The notes: generated by a model not told the origin, from the letters alone. A stretch of DNA of 64,000 nt from JAKVCB01 sp963578605 (GCA_963578605.1 CAUZEA010000013.1:1-64000), one strand, 5' to 3'. Counted from the first letter of the stretch, positions 53,251-63,205 are shown. Numbers and translations: made by a program.

Positions 53251-54216
53251 CTAATGGTTAGGCAGGTGCGACGCAGTCGGTGTCTCCGTATCTGCAATAG
53301 CCTGTGCCTGGGTGATCACCTGCATGGTCGGCATGATCGTTTCTGGCGTGATCGTGGGAGCCCGGTTTTCACGCAGGGCTGCGATAAACTCGGTGTTCTG
53401 ATCGACCAGGTCCATGATCGACTGCGCGGGTACTAAAACCTTGCCTTTAAAGTCGTACAAGGTCTCGTTTTTCCAGAGAAATGTTTCTTCATGACCAATC
53501 ACCAGTACCTGCATGCCAAAGCCTGGTGTGAAGTAGGATTGCGCAACCGTGGCGATGGCCCCATTGGGCAGGGTCATCGTCAAGGACATGTCCATCGTCC
53601 CTTGTTGCCGGTAATCGGGCCCGGGATGGTACGAGATCCGTTCTGCTGGAGAAGAGTTGCCGAGCCACATGGCCAAGTCAACCAGGTGGGCACCATGGTG
53701 CCACAAAATGTTGTCTGTCCACGAACGGGGATTGCCGGTTGCCGTAATGTTGGTTCGCCGGCGGATGAAAATGTTGCCGACGTACTGGACCATGTGAAAG
53801 CGGCCTTCGTCGACCAGGCGGCGAATGTAAGTAAACGCATGAAGAAAGCGCATGGAGTGACAGATCATGAGCGTACGATTTACCTGCTGAGCCAAGGTAG
53901 CCAGGCCCTGGGCGTCGGCCAGGGTCATTGCAATCGGGATCTCCAGCAAAACCTGCTTGCCCGCGTTGAGCGCAGCTGTTGCCTGGGACGCGTGGAGGGC
54001 GTTCGGACTGGTGATGACCACTGCATCGACGGCATTATCGGCCAGCGCTTCGGCGAGTTCGAGCGTCTGGTGCTCAAACTCCCACTCTTTGGCGAAGGCC
54101 TGAGTTGGCTCCGGGCGGCGGCCGACCAACCAATGGAAATGGATGTCCTCCAGCGTGCCGAGCGCCCGCACATGATGTTCGGCAATCATTCCATACCCGA
54201 CAAGACAAATGTTCAT
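53251..54216 (-). CDS. Gfo/Idh/MocA family oxidoreductase
   Basis: A 321-residue Rossmann-fold dehydrogenase. The motif is CLVGYGMIAEHHV, and the usual EKP catalytic motif is LEIPIA, without the Lys. The substrate-domain His region is LWHHGAHLVDLAMWL. ATG 54216 is chosen because AAGGGG lies 9 nt upstream; the longer frame from 54237 lacks this. It follows an amidohydrolase by 11 nt and a GH38-like gene before that. Together they suggest a catabolic unit for a sugar or sugar-like compound. Confidence 0.88.
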   Translation of the reverse strand: MNICLVGYGMIAEHHVRALGTLEDIHFHWLVGRRPEPTQAFAKEWEFEHQTLELAEALADNAVDAVVITSPNALHASQATAALNAGKQVLLEIPIAMTLADAQGLATLAQQVNRTLMICHSMRFLHAFTYIRRLVDEGRFHMVQYVGNIFIRRRTNITATGNPRSWTDNILWHHGAHLVDLAMWLGNSSPAERISYHPGPDYRQQGTMDMSLTMTLPNGAIATVAQSYFTPGFGMQVLVIGHEETFLWKNETLYDFKGKVLVPAQSIMDLVDQNTEFIAALRENRAPTITPETIMPTMQVITQAQAIADTETPTASHLPNH

Positions 54217-54227
54217 AGCGTTACCCC

Positions 54228-55043
54228 TTAGAACCAAACCGTTTTGGCTGTATCACACGCAATTTTCACCACCGCGGCTGGTGGGATATCAAAACCACCG
54301 GCACGCATGAAATCTGCTTCCCGCGCATAATCCTCATCGGTCCCTACGACCGGGTAGTTTCCGCCCCAGAGCATCCGTTTGGGTCCAAACGATGTGAGTG
54401 CCTGACTCACCAGGTCCCGCATCGAATCGAACGGGTACTCACAAAACATATGCATTCCCGATACTTGGAAATAGACATTGCCGTACTCAGCCAGTTGGTA
54501 GACAGGCCGCTGGCAGGCAAATCCTTCCTCTTGGATTTCGAGGCCCAGGCCGAAATGCGACAGAATGATTTTGGTCGAGGGATGCTCCTGGATGAAGCCC
54601 TCCAGTAGATCCAAACCTTGCGCGATGTCGTGGGGCACAAAGACGACGAGGTTGAGTTTTAACTCGGCGGCCCGGCGCCAGATTGGACGGCGCGATTCGA
54701 GACTTTCCAGCACCAGGCGTACACCGCGGAAGGTCCCGGTTTCGGCCCAGCGGGCAAGATCTTCGAGTGCTTGCGGACTGTCCGAGTTCACGAGAAACAC
54801 ACCGGCGAACTTTTCGGGGTTGGCGGCGACAACCTGCTCGAGATAGTGATTATCGAATTCTCCCAGGTGTTGAACCAGTACGGCACGGTCTACGTTGGCC
54901 CGTCGCATCGCCTGCTCAACGCCGGGAAGCGGTTTGTACTTCGACAGTCCGCAGTGTGCGTAGGCGTCAATAAATTCTGTAGCCAAGGAATTGTCCTCTT
55001 TGGCGACCGCGCCGCTTGTCTGCGGTACGATTCGGGAACTCAT
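54228..55043 (-). CDS. Amidohydrolase-2 family protein
   Basis: A 271-residue TIM-barrel metal-dependent hydrolase. The first metal motif reads DAYAHCG, so the first His of the family's HxH is Tyr; the second His remains. ILSHFGLG supplies a later ligand. Members act as lactonases or decarboxylases. The altered first motif means activity may differ or need another ligand. Its ATG overlaps the GH38-like stop by 4 nt, and the Gfo/Idh gene follows closely. Confidence 0.82.
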   Translation of the reverse strand: MSSRIVPQTSGAVAKEDNSLATEFIDAYAHCGLSKYKPLPGVEQAMRRANVDRAVLVQHLGEFDNHYLEQVVAANPEKFAGVFLVNSDSPQALEDLARWAETGTFRGVRLVLESLESRRPIWRRAAELKLNLVVFVPHDIAQGLDLLEGFIQEHPSTKIILSHFGLGLEIQEEGFACQRPVYQLAEYGNVYFQVSGMHMFCEYPFDSMRDLVSQALTSFGPKRMLWGGNYPVVGTDEDYAREADFMRAGGFDIPPAAVVKIACDTAKTVWF

Positions 55044-57493
55044 CGCCTGATTTTAAGACGGGCGATCTGAAACGGTGAAAGCTTTTCGATGCGTCGACCG
55101 TCTAAATGTCGCAAGTCGGCTTTCCCGCACTGTTTCTTCACGGCCGCTGCACTGGTCGAACGCCCAACCGCTTCATAGAGTTGTGCCGTCGCTCCTGTGG
55201 AATCAGGAACCAGCTCGGCACAAACCACGTTGCGTGGCAATCTGAGCGGCTCGTCACGGATGGCGGGCACCTTGGAGCCGGCGGCCACATAACTGCCAGT
55301 TGGACTAAGCACCTGGCGAGCGACCTGGGCAGAGCAGAACTGGCGTAGGGAACCAGATCGAACTACCACCGAGTATGCGTAAACATGCCTGCCATTTAAC
55401 CTCAGATCATAATCTTTGGGCCATTCCGTATGACATCGCGTGGTGAAATCAGGTCCCTTCTTGCCCCATGCCCACACGTTCGAAAGGCAGCCATCGTTGA
55501 CGATTAGCCGCGGTGTGCCATGGTGCAGGTACATGAGCCCGGATTGGTCGTCCCCCACATCGATCCAACTTGAGGCAAAGACGGGGACTCCCTGCCGCGT
55601 TCTCAGGTGTCCAAATGGAACATCGTGGTGTACGGCATCGTGCAGCGCCATGTGCCAGTGATTACAGAGCTTGCTCGAATCGATCTGAAATTTTCCGAAA
55701 CTTGTATTCTTGAAGTCAAAACTTACCCGCAGATCGATACGCGGCAGGCGCTCGTAGAATACAAGCTCAACAAAGGCCCGATCGCGGCCAATGTGGCACT
55801 CCGATCGCAGTGCCGTAACGACCCGGCCGGGCAACAGGTGAGCTTTGCCTGCCGAGGTTTTCAGGCGAACCTGCCGGCCATTGAGGGCCCGGCCACTGAT
55901 TTCATTGCCCCCGCCGCGCCGGCTGTCAATCAGCTCCCGGTCGGCCACCTTGTCACGCAGCGAATCAATGATCCCTTCCGGACCAAAACGGACACGGAAA
56001 TGATCATTCTCAAAGACGTTGGGGTCTTTGGCGGGTCGTTGCTTGGGCGAGGTGGACGACTCAGCTTTAACCGTGAGCATCGTCAAACCGAGCGCCGATC
56101 CGGCCTTGTCCAGGTAGGCGGTTGCAGCCGGGCTGTCGGACGCATGATCACCGGTCCAGGGCGGTAACACATCGCACCGCACGGCTCTTCCGTTGGACTG
56201 GTGGAAGCTGAGTTCGCCACTATTTCCGAGGGTGTGAGGCACAACAAACCGTTGAACGGGTGATGGGCTGCCACAGGTGCCGTTAAAAAGCACCAGAGTA
56301 ACATCGCGGTTGCCGCTGCGTTTTGCTGGCGCATCGACCAGCTTGGACACGATACTTTGGGCATCGCGCTGGATTTCAGCCATCGCGGCATTGAGACGGG
56401 TGACACATTTGGGTCGCCACTCGGGCACCGGTGCATGATTCGCGTCGTGATGCTGGGTGGTCAGGATCACTTCCCAGAAGTGATCGTACGACTCGTAGTG
56501 ACCGCGACCTGCGAGGTTGGCGTAAGCAGCCAGCGCCTGAAGTGCCAGGAGTTGCTGCTCGGCGGCGAATCCTGTTCGCTTTAAGACAAACCCGTCGACC
56601 CCGTCGGCATAGCCCCAGCAGGGATGCAGTATGGCGTCGACATCGGGTGGGGACCGGTCAAAGCGCTCCGCCAATGCGTCTTCGAGTCCCACGAAGTTGC
56701 CGAAACGCGTTTGCTGCTTGATCCACCGGGGTGTGACCGGTTTCAGGTCGTGGTACAGCAGCTTGAGGTTGTCGGTACCGAACGTGTCTTTCTGAAGCTC
56801 AAACTGGATCGACTCGTAGTCGGCATCGCCCTGGGCTGCGACATAGATCGGGAAGCGTGTGTCGTCGAGGCCTTTCAAGTGGAACCACTGTTTACCGTGG
56901 ATCGGTTCCATGTGGTAAAACCCTCTGTGGTAAACGAGAATTTCACTGCGCCCCAACATTTCCAGTCGATAAACAAACGCGGGAGCGACTGCAAAACGAT
57001 ACCCGAGTGCCTGGAGAATTTGCGGAAGCTGGTAGGTGATACTTGGTTCCTGGGCGGCAAAGACCACGGGCTTTATGCCCAGCAGTCGTTCAATAATTTC
57101 ATTTCCGAGTTCCAACTGCCGCAGACAGGAGGCGGATCCATACAGGTACATATGGGGTTGAGAGAATGTACCGTTGTGAACCTCAATTCGGCCGGCCTCC
57201 ACTTTTTTGCGCATCAGTGCGAGCGCGGATGGCGATCGCTTCGACAAGTCCAAAAGCTCCACGGCTGACATATCGAGGTTAAAGATAAGCTGCGGGAACT
57301 CGTCCAAGCTCGCCAGTGCGTCTTTAATCCTTTCAATGTAACGTTCGATCGTTCGTTCGCCCCACGGGGGTTCGCGTTCGGCGCACTTGCTATCTTCCAG
57401 AATGATCATGTACATTGGGTGCTGTCCGAATGCGTAGTCCCATCGCTGGTCGCTGAACTTCAGATAGTCGTTTGGATCATTCACCTTTGGCAT
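55040..57493 (-). CDS. Glycoside hydrolase family 38-like protein
   Basis: An 817-residue protein that begins with a beta/alpha barrel like the N-terminal domain of GH38 alpha-mannosidases: YMIILEDSKCAE, LIFNLDMSAVE, NGTFSQPHMYLYG, PVVFAAQEPSI. A helical bundle (about 310-400) and beta-sandwich domains (about 470-800) follow, as in GH38. The exact catalytic Asp positions are not certain, so it may be a distant or altered member. There is no signal peptide. First gene of the operon with the amidohydrolase and Gfo/Idh protein. Probable role: cleavage of a glycan or glycoside taken up into the cell. Confidence 0.7.
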   Translation of the reverse strand: MPKVNDPNDYLKFSDQRWDYAFGQHPMYMIILEDSKCAEREPPWGERTIERYIERIKDALASLDEFPQLIFNLDMSAVELLDLSKRSPSALALMRKKVEAGRIEVHNGTFSQPHMYLYGSASCLRQLELGNEIIERLLGIKPVVFAAQEPSITYQLPQILQALGYRFAVAPAFVYRLEMLGRSEILVYHRGFYHMEPIHGKQWFHLKGLDDTRFPIYVAAQGDADYESIQFELQKDTFGTDNLKLLYHDLKPVTPRWIKQQTRFGNFVGLEDALAERFDRSPPDVDAILHPCWGYADGVDGFVLKRTGFAAEQQLLALQALAAYANLAGRGHYESYDHFWEVILTTQHHDANHAPVPEWRPKCVTRLNAAMAEIQRDAQSIVSKLVDAPAKRSGNRDVTLVLFNGTCGSPSPVQRFVVPHTLGNSGELSFHQSNGRAVRCDVLPPWTGDHASDSPAATAYLDKAGSALGLTMLTVKAESSTSPKQRPAKDPNVFENDHFRVRFGPEGIIDSLRDKVADRELIDSRRGGGNEISGRALNGRQVRLKTSAGKAHLLPGRVVTALRSECHIGRDRAFVELVFYERLPRIDLRVSFDFKNTSFGKFQIDSSKLCNHWHMALHDAVHHDVPFGHLRTRQGVPVFASSWIDVGDDQSGLMYLHHGTPRLIVNDGCLSNVWAWGKKGPDFTTRCHTEWPKDYDLRLNGRHVYAYSVVVRSGSLRQFCSAQVARQVLSPTGSYVAAGSKVPAIRDEPLRLPRNVVCAELVPDSTGATAQLYEAVGRSTSAAAVKKQCGKADLRHLDGRRIEKLSPFQIARLKIRR

Positions 57494-57691
57494 GGTGCAA
57501 GTGCCACTTTGTTGGAGGTCGGGTCAAAATGGTTTTCTGGAAACTGGTTATCAAGCGAACCATCGTAGCCGATTTGATATTCGTACGCGCCTGGACTTCT
57601 TCGCTCCACCAGGTAGAGGCCCGTTCGTCGGGATCAATCACAACGTTATATTATGTTTTGAATGTCACCCGCTTGCAGACAGGCAACATTT

Positions 57692-58264
57692 TCATTGGGC
57701 CGTTGCGTTGGGGTTGGCCTGAGGCTCAGCGGGTTCAGTCTCCGGGCGGGCTGGGGGCCTTTTTTCTCCGACGACCGGCTCCGGTTTCACCCCTGCCTCT
57801 GGAGCAACGATGGACTTCGCAATGTTTTCCTTTGCAACAACAATGTTCTCCTTCGGAAGGATATAACCGGGCAATTCCGCAACCGGTGGTTCTCTGTTCT
57901 TGTAGGGGGCATAAACAACGAGTTCCCCCGTTGCATCCGGTTGGTAAATGACATAAACGGTGTAGCTCAAACCGACCAGTCCACGTGGCCAGCGGTATGT
58001 TTCAATGGTGTAATCTTCGGTCGTCGTGGTGGTTGCCGGTTCCTTGCCGAGTGCCTTTTGGACCGACAGGTTGGTGATCGGTTCTTCTGCCAATGATGCC
58101 GCAACATTCTTTTGCACTAGATTTTGCACGGTCTCGAATCCCGTTTCACAACCTGGTCGGGCGATAAACCAGTCGTAAGCCAATCCGCAGATCATGATGA
58201 TCATGATGATCAAGAGGATGATGATACGGTTCCCTCTGACGGGTTTTTTTTCTTCAGTGGCCAT
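57692..58264 (-). CDS. Single-pass membrane protein of unknown function
   Basis: A 190-residue protein from ATG 58264. A short basic N-terminus (MATEEKKPVRGNR) is followed by one membrane helix (IIILLIIMIIMICGLAYDWF). About 165 residues outside the cytoplasm follow, with a compact part around KALGKEPATTTTTEDYTIE and a Pro/Glu-rich end. The compact part resembles a small modulator domain. I do not recognise the family. A longer frame from 58519 adds residues that look untranslated. Confidence 0.65.
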   Translation of the reverse strand: MATEEKKPVRGNRIIILLIIMIIMICGLAYDWFIARPGCETGFETVQNLVQKNVAASLAEEPITNLSVQKALGKEPATTTTTEDYTIETYRWPRGLVGLSYTVYVIYQPDATGELVVYAPYKNREPPVAELPGYILPKENIVVAKENIAKSIVAPEAGVKPEPVVGEKRPPARPETEPAEPQANPNATAQ

Positions 58265-58652
58265 GGGGTTAATTTTTACCTCGGTGTTCAAGTAGCAGGG
58301 TCGCTGATGGTTGTGGTTCCCAAGATAGTAACCGAATTGACGACAATTTCCACCGTGTGACATAAGTTTTGAATTCTGACAAATTCGGATACGGACAACC
58401 GGCCAATTTAGCCAACTGGGCAGCCAGAATGTATGTCGCGGCAAGATACGAGTACGAATCGTGGGTAGGATCATGACTACCCGGACGAATTTCCAGCGGT
58501 ACTGCCGATCGTGTAGCAATTTACTTTGCGGCCACAGTGGGTCCGTTACAATGGGCTTTGTGATCGATCATAGTAACCTGTTGGGCGCTGACCAGCTCAT
58601 CCTTCAGTGACCATTACCTCGAAGTTCCCGCAACCTTCAACGAGTGGAAGAC
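58265..58652. other. Intergenic region with no recognisable gene
   Basis: This holds the promoter of the minus-strand membrane protein and the region leading to the 14-bp tandem repeats. I see no coding frame with protein-like composition. Confidence 0.4.
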
Positions 58653-58750
58653 GCCCAGTAGAACGTGCCCAGTAGAACGCGCCCAGTAGAACGCGCCCAG
58701 TAGAACGCGCCCAGTAGAACGCGCCCAGTAGAACGCGCCCAATAGGACCC
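58653..58750. repeat. Seven 14-bp tandem repeats upstream of a class V aminotransferase
   Basis: Seven units of 14 bp run without gaps. Five are identical (GCCCAGTAGAACGC), the first ends in T and the last is degenerate. The array lies 48 bp upstream of the next start codon. A 14-bp unit is not a multiple of three, so it does not fit a coding repeat. Copy number could change by slippage and alter promoter spacing. Confidence 0.9.
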
Positions 58751-58798
58751 GAGCGCGCGCAACTGTGTCCACAGGGGCGAACAAAGGAGCCCCCTGCC

Positions 58799-59935
58799 GT
58801 GCCCCACCCCAGAGAGCTTTTCGATCTCCCCGAAGATGTCGCCTACTTCGACACGGCGTATATGGCTCCACAGCTTCGCGCCGTCTCTGAAGTCGGGCGG
58901 GCAGCGGTGGCTCGCAAGGAGCAACCGTGGACCATTGGTGTCGACGATTTCTTTGGTCCCACAGAAGAAGCAAGGCGCCTGGTGGCCGGGATCCTGGGCT
59001 GCTCACCCGACTGCATCGCGCTGGTTCCTTCTGTGAGCTACGGGATGGCTGTGGTATCCAGTTGTTTGCCTCTCGAGGAGGGACAGGAAATCGTTGTCGG
59101 CGCTAAACAGTTTCCCTCGAACGTCTATCCGTGGCGCGCGGCAGCCAGGCGAAGCGGAGGTCGGGTCGTCACCATTGAGCGGGACGGATCGGGCGGCTGG
59201 ACCGAAAACGTGCTCGGCGCGATCGGGTCCAATACGGCGATTGTCGCCCTTCCACACTGCCATTGGACCGACGGGAGCCGATTTGACTTGGAGTTAATCG
59301 GAGACCGCTGTCGCAAAGTGGGGGCGGCTCTGGTACTGGATCTGACCCAATCTCTGGGAGCCATGCCGCTTCGGTTGGAACAGGTTCAGCCCGACTTCGT
59401 GGTTGCCGCGGCCTACAAGTGGCTTTTTGGCCCCTACAGCGTGGCCTTCCTCTATGTGGCCGAGAACTACCATGGCGCTGAACCGTTTGAGCACAACTGG
59501 ATCAATCGCCTGGAGAGCGAGGATTTGGCTGACCTCGTCGATTATCGCGACAGTTTTCAGCCGGGAGCGAGGCGGTTCGATGTGGGAGAAAAGAGCAATT
59601 TCGTGCTGATGCCCATGGCAGTCGCGGCACTGCGGCAAATTCAAACCTGGGGGGTGGACCGCATTGCCGCGGACGTTGATCGAATCAATGCAACAATCGC
59701 AACAGGAGCCGAAGCGTTGGGCCTCGTCCCCACGCCTGTCACCAACCGGTCTCCCCACATGCTGGGGATTCAATTTCCAGGTGGGGTTCCCGAGTCGTTA
59801 ACGACCATCCTCCGGCAGGAAGAGATTTACGCCTCGGTCCGAGGTGACTCGCTGCGGCTCTCTTTTCATCTCCACCTGAGGGATCGCGATGTAGAACGAC
59901 TGCTTGAGACTCTGGCCCAGGCATTGAAGTCTTGA
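58799..59935 (+). CDS. Class V aminotransferase (cysteine desulfurase/epimerase-like)
   Basis: A 378-residue PLP enzyme of fold type I. DLPEDVAYFDTAYMAP is the N-terminal start, LVPSVSYGMAVV binds the cofactor, VLDLTQSLGAMPL holds the pyridine Asp, and the PLP lysine is in AAAYKWLFGPY. It lacks the Cys loop expected of SufS-type desulfurases, so an isopenicillin-N epimerase-like or selenocysteine lyase-like activity is possible but not shown. The start is GTG 58799, with AAAGGAG upstream. The tandem repeat lies before it. It converges with amt. Confidence 0.88.
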   Translation: MPHPRELFDLPEDVAYFDTAYMAPQLRAVSEVGRAAVARKEQPWTIGVDDFFGPTEEARRLVAGILGCSPDCIALVPSVSYGMAVVSSCLPLEEGQEIVVGAKQFPSNVYPWRAAARRSGGRVVTIERDGSGGWTENVLGAIGSNTAIVALPHCHWTDGSRFDLELIGDRCRKVGAALVLDLTQSLGAMPLRLEQVQPDFVVAAAYKWLFGPYSVAFLYVAENYHGAEPFEHNWINRLESEDLADLVDYRDSFQPGARRFDVGEKSNFVLMPMAVAALRQIQTWGVDRIAADVDRINATIATGAEALGLVPTPVTNRSPHMLGIQFPGGVPESLTTILRQEEIYASVRGDSLRLSFHLHLRDRDVERLLETLAQALKS

Positions 59936-59988
59936 CTGGCACCGGGGGCTCTGATCGGCTGGTCGTGTTGCTGAGAGCCAAAGAAAAA

Positions 59989-60027
59989 GGGCAGCCCGTT
60001 GTGGCTGAGAGCCACAACGAGCTGCCC
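59989..60027 (-). terminator. Rho-independent terminator of amt
   Basis: GGGCAG...CTGCCC encloses a second stem CGTTGTGGCT-GAG-AGCCACAACG. On the minus strand the hairpin is followed at once by TTTTTCTTTGG, a T-tract. It lies about 75 bp past the amt stop and would stop amt transcription before the convergent aminotransferase. Confidence 0.85.
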
Positions 60028-60100
60028 ATCTGAGTTCCATTCATTTCGGGTCAAGACCCAATCAGGGTTCTTGTCCCAGGATCTTAGGCAACCCCGGATC

Positions 60101-61558
60101 TTAGGCAACACTGTCGGGGGCGTACGCCTCCATACCCATTTCGCTCAAGTCCAAGCCCTGCTGTTCTTCTTCGGGTGAGACCCGAATACCGCCAAACGCT
60201 TTGAGAATGCTCCAAAAAATCAGGCTACCAAACAACGTGAGGGCCCCGACGGCGATCACACCGATAAACTGGTGACCCAGTTGCTTGGCCCCGCCTCCGA
60301 GAAAAAGACCTGCCAATGGACCGGCGTCACCCGCCGCGTAGCCGAGTGCCGTCGGGTTGGCAAACAGGCCGATCGCCAGGGTACCCCAGATGCCGCACAC
60401 CAGGTGGACCGAAAGTGCTCCGACCGGGTCATCGATCCGAAATCGATCGAACGACATGACGCTCAGCACAACCAGAATGCCAGCAATCAGACCGATCAAT
60501 ACCGCACCCACTGGGGTGACCCAGGCACAGGGCGCCGTGATGGCCACCAAGCCTGCCAGCGCTCCGTTGACCGTCATGCTGAAGTCGGGCTTGCCAAAAC
60601 AGCACCAGGCGGTGAGTGTAGCTGCCACCAGACCCGCGGAGCACGCCAGATTGGTGGTGACCACGATGTGGGCCACATCGTTGGCCGCCCCGCCGGCGAT
60701 GGCCATCGTGCTGCCCGGGTTAAAACCGAACCAGCCCAACCAGAGGATCATGCCACCAAGAAACACCAGGGCCATACTATGGCCAGGGATCGCGTTCGGC
60801 TTGTTGCCACTATATTTACCCACCCGTGAACCTAAGAGCAGAATGCCGGCCAGTCCGGCCCAGCCTCCCACACTGTGTACGACGGTCGAGCCTGCAAAGT
60901 CCCAGAAACCTAGCGAGGCCAACCATCCACCCCCCCAGATCCAGTGCCCGCTGATCGCATAGCTGATGCCGACCAGGTACAGCACAAAGATCATGTACGC
61001 TCGATAGTGAATTCGCTCAGCCACACACCCCGAGACGATCGTGGCGGCCGTGGCGGCAAAGGCGAGCTGGAAGAAGAACTTGGCGTAGAGCGGTATATCG
61101 GTCCAAGCGATCGAGCTATAGACCCCTGAATATCCCTCGCCGTCGAGTGCGGGACTGTTGTCGGCACCCGCTAAAAACCAGCCAGTTTGGCCCATGAAAC
61201 TGTTGCCATCGGCGAACATGATGCCAAAACCGACGGCCCAAAAAATGAGCGAGGAGATGCCAAAAACCACGAAGTTTTTGCCCAGGATGTTGACCGCGTT
61301 CTTCGCGCGACAGAATCCGGCTTCCAGGCAACCAAAACCGGCATTCATGAAGAACACCAAAAATCCGGCGACCAACACCCACAACGTATTGAGGGCCATG
61401 TCGGTGGTAATTTCGGGAGCCGTTGCCGCTGCCTCTTGTTCGGGTTCCACCATCGGGCCGGCACCGCCGCCGGTCTCTTGTCCCCAGACGGTCACGGACA
61501 CAAGGACCAACAATCCTGTCAGAAACAACAACCCTATGTTGCGAGTCAACCTGTCCAT
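60101..61558 (-). CDS. amt: Ammonium channel Amt
   Basis: A 485-residue inner-membrane ammonium channel. A signal peptide-like N-terminus (MDRLTRNIGLLFLTGLLVLV) is followed by about 11 membrane helices. The family signature FMNAGFGCLEAGF and both pore His motifs (HSVGGWAGLAG and HLVCGIWGTLA) are intact. GGGGAG sits upstream of ATG 61558. No PII (glnK) gene follows, unlike in many bacteria. A rho-independent terminator lies at 59989-60027. The acetamidase/formamidase gene downstream on the other strand could supply ammonium, but no direct link is shown. Confidence 0.93.
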   Translation of the reverse strand: MDRLTRNIGLLFLTGLLVLVSVTVWGQETGGGAGPMVEPEQEAAATAPEITTDMALNTLWVLVAGFLVFFMNAGFGCLEAGFCRAKNAVNILGKNFVVFGISSLIFWAVGFGIMFADGNSFMGQTGWFLAGADNSPALDGEGYSGVYSSIAWTDIPLYAKFFFQLAFAATAATIVSGCVAERIHYRAYMIFVLYLVGISYAISGHWIWGGGWLASLGFWDFAGSTVVHSVGGWAGLAGILLLGSRVGKYSGNKPNAIPGHSMALVFLGGMILWLGWFGFNPGSTMAIAGGAANDVAHIVVTTNLACSAGLVAATLTAWCCFGKPDFSMTVNGALAGLVAITAPCAWVTPVGAVLIGLIAGILVVLSVMSFDRFRIDDPVGALSVHLVCGIWGTLAIGLFANPTALGYAAGDAGPLAGLFLGGGAKQLGHQFIGVIAVGALTLFGSLIFWSILKAFGGIRVSPEEEQQGLDLSEMGMEAYAPDSVA

Positions 61559-62320
61559 AGAAAATTCTCCCCTACGATTTTGTGTTACCGGAAACCACCC
61601 CCATGTTGATGGGGATTGTAATACTACCACCACGTGAACCGCCCAGTCGATTGACCAGTTTGACCAAGGGATACGCCTTCCTTAGCCCCACAAAATAACG
61701 GCCATGACCCATGGGAGTCAACAAGGTCTCAGCTAAAAAAATGCTTGAACTTTTCGCGGTTGGTCGGGGCTTTTGGCACACTACGGGCCCCTCAGTGACC
61801 TGATCGGATAACCGCCGCGGGAGAAGTTACTGAGCCAGTGACTTTGAGTTGTCTACGATACTGGCTGCATTATTGAATATGTGGGGCGGCTCAAGCCATT
61901 TTGAGCGGTGATCGAGGAAAACTCCCCCTATCGCTGGTCATGCGATCTACTGACCGAGGAAGGACAGGTTTTGCTGACTCACCCGTCCAAGCTACGATTG
62001 ATGGTCCAGCGACACAGCCCCAGGCGGCAAACAGGGCTGAATTGCTTCGGGTGCCGGAGACGCGTACCCCAGCGAGCTGTGCGGATGTGCGGTGTTATAA
62101 TGCCGTCGCCAACGCTCGATAAGTACCGTAGCCTCCAGCAACGTATCGAACTATTCCCGCACTCAACAACTCATCAGGCGGCTTGCCCCAGCACTATCTT
62201 TCTTTCCGTGGGCGAGAGCACAGCAGCTGACTGGGCGTCTGTGGCTGTTGTCGCGGCGCTTGATAAAAGCCAGAAACCCCTTAAACTACGCGGTTTCTCA
62301 TTAACACAACGAGATAGGCG
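61559..62320. other. Intergenic region upstream of amt and the acetamidase gene
   Basis: This 760-bp divergent gap has no convincing gene. It includes a near-perfect dyad (AAGTTACTG...CAGTGACTT) at about 61825-61845 and a TATAAT at about 62097. I looked for a sigma-54 promoter upstream of amt and did not find one. Confidence 0.4.
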
Positions 62321-63205
62321 ATGCACAAGTTACCACTCGGGCCCTTGCATTACGAGTTCAGCCGATACAACGAACTTCGTTTACGCATTACACCGGGCGA
62401 CTCGGTGCAAGTCGAGACGGAGGACGCCTTTTCGGGGCAGATTCGAACGAACCAGGACCGCCGCGACAAAACCAGCCAACCTTACAGCAATCCCCAGGCC
62501 GGTCCGATTTGGGTCGAGGGTGCCCAGCCGGGGGATACGTTGGCCGTGATGATCGACTCTATCGAGCCGAGTATTGGACAATGTGCGACACGCACCAGTG
62601 ATCCCAAAAGACTTCTTGAATGGTTGGGAGACGATTGCCCACATGGTACACACGTTTGTCCGATCCGTGACGGGCAAATCTACTGGTCGGACGAGATTAC
62701 CATCCCCTACACTCCCATGTTCGGTTGCATCGGTACCGCTCCCGACATGGGGGTGCCGACGACGGGGCCGGCGGGTCCTCATGGGGGGAACATGGACATC
62801 ATTGAAACCTGTCCGGGAAACATCGTATACCTTCCAGTGTTTATCGAAGGTGCCTACCTGTATCTGGGTGACGTACATGCTGCGATGGGACACGGCGAGT
62901 TAACGGCCAGCGGACTCGAAATGCCCGCGATTTCAACGATTACGGTGAACCTGATCAAGAACCAGCAGATTTCCTCACCGCGCATTGAGGCGCCCCACGA
63001 GATCATAGCCATTGCCACCGGGGCCCCGGTGGAGCGGTCGATTGCGCAAGCCTACGCGCTACTGATCCTGTGGATGGAAGCACAATACGGCTGGAATCGC
63101 TGGAAGGCTTACGACCTGTTGACGCACGTCGGCCAGATTACGATCGGTTATTACGATGGTGGTGCTGTCGGGGCGAAGGTCGCCAAGAAATATCTGGATG
63201 TCTGA
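62321..63205 (+). CDS. Acetamidase/formamidase family protein
   Basis: A 294-residue protein of the acetamidase/formamidase family, which hydrolyses short amides to ammonium and acid. YNELRLRITPGDSV, GPIWVEGAQPGDTL, MFGCIGTAPDMG, GPHGGNMD, and YLGDVHAAMGHGE (metal and substrate region) are typical, and the C-terminus is complete. It could release ammonium for the Amt-bearing cell. The next gene starts 34 nt downstream and may be co-transcribed. Confidence 0.9.
   Translation: MHKLPLGPLHYEFSRYNELRLRITPGDSVQVETEDAFSGQIRTNQDRRDKTSQPYSNPQAGPIWVEGAQPGDTLAVMIDSIEPSIGQCATRTSDPKRLLEWLGDDCPHGTHVCPIRDGQIYWSDEITIPYTPMFGCIGTAPDMGVPTTGPAGPHGGNMDIIETCPGNIVYLPVFIEGAYLYLGDVHAAMGHGELTASGLEMPAISTITVNLIKNQQISSPRIEAPHEIIAIATGAPVERSIAQAYALLILWMEAQYGWNRWKAYDLLTHVGQITIGYYDGGAVGAKVAKKYLDV

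Noticed and set aside
58653..58750. CRISPR array
   Set aside because: The 14-bp units are directly adjacent with no spacers.
61559..61800. Sigma-54 promoter upstream of amt
   Set aside because: A TGGCAC string exists at about 61776 but on the wrong strand and without a matching GC/-12 element.
61908..62549. 213-codon plus-strand frame before the acetamidase gene
   Set aside because: It overlaps the acetamidase start in another frame and has no coherent composition.
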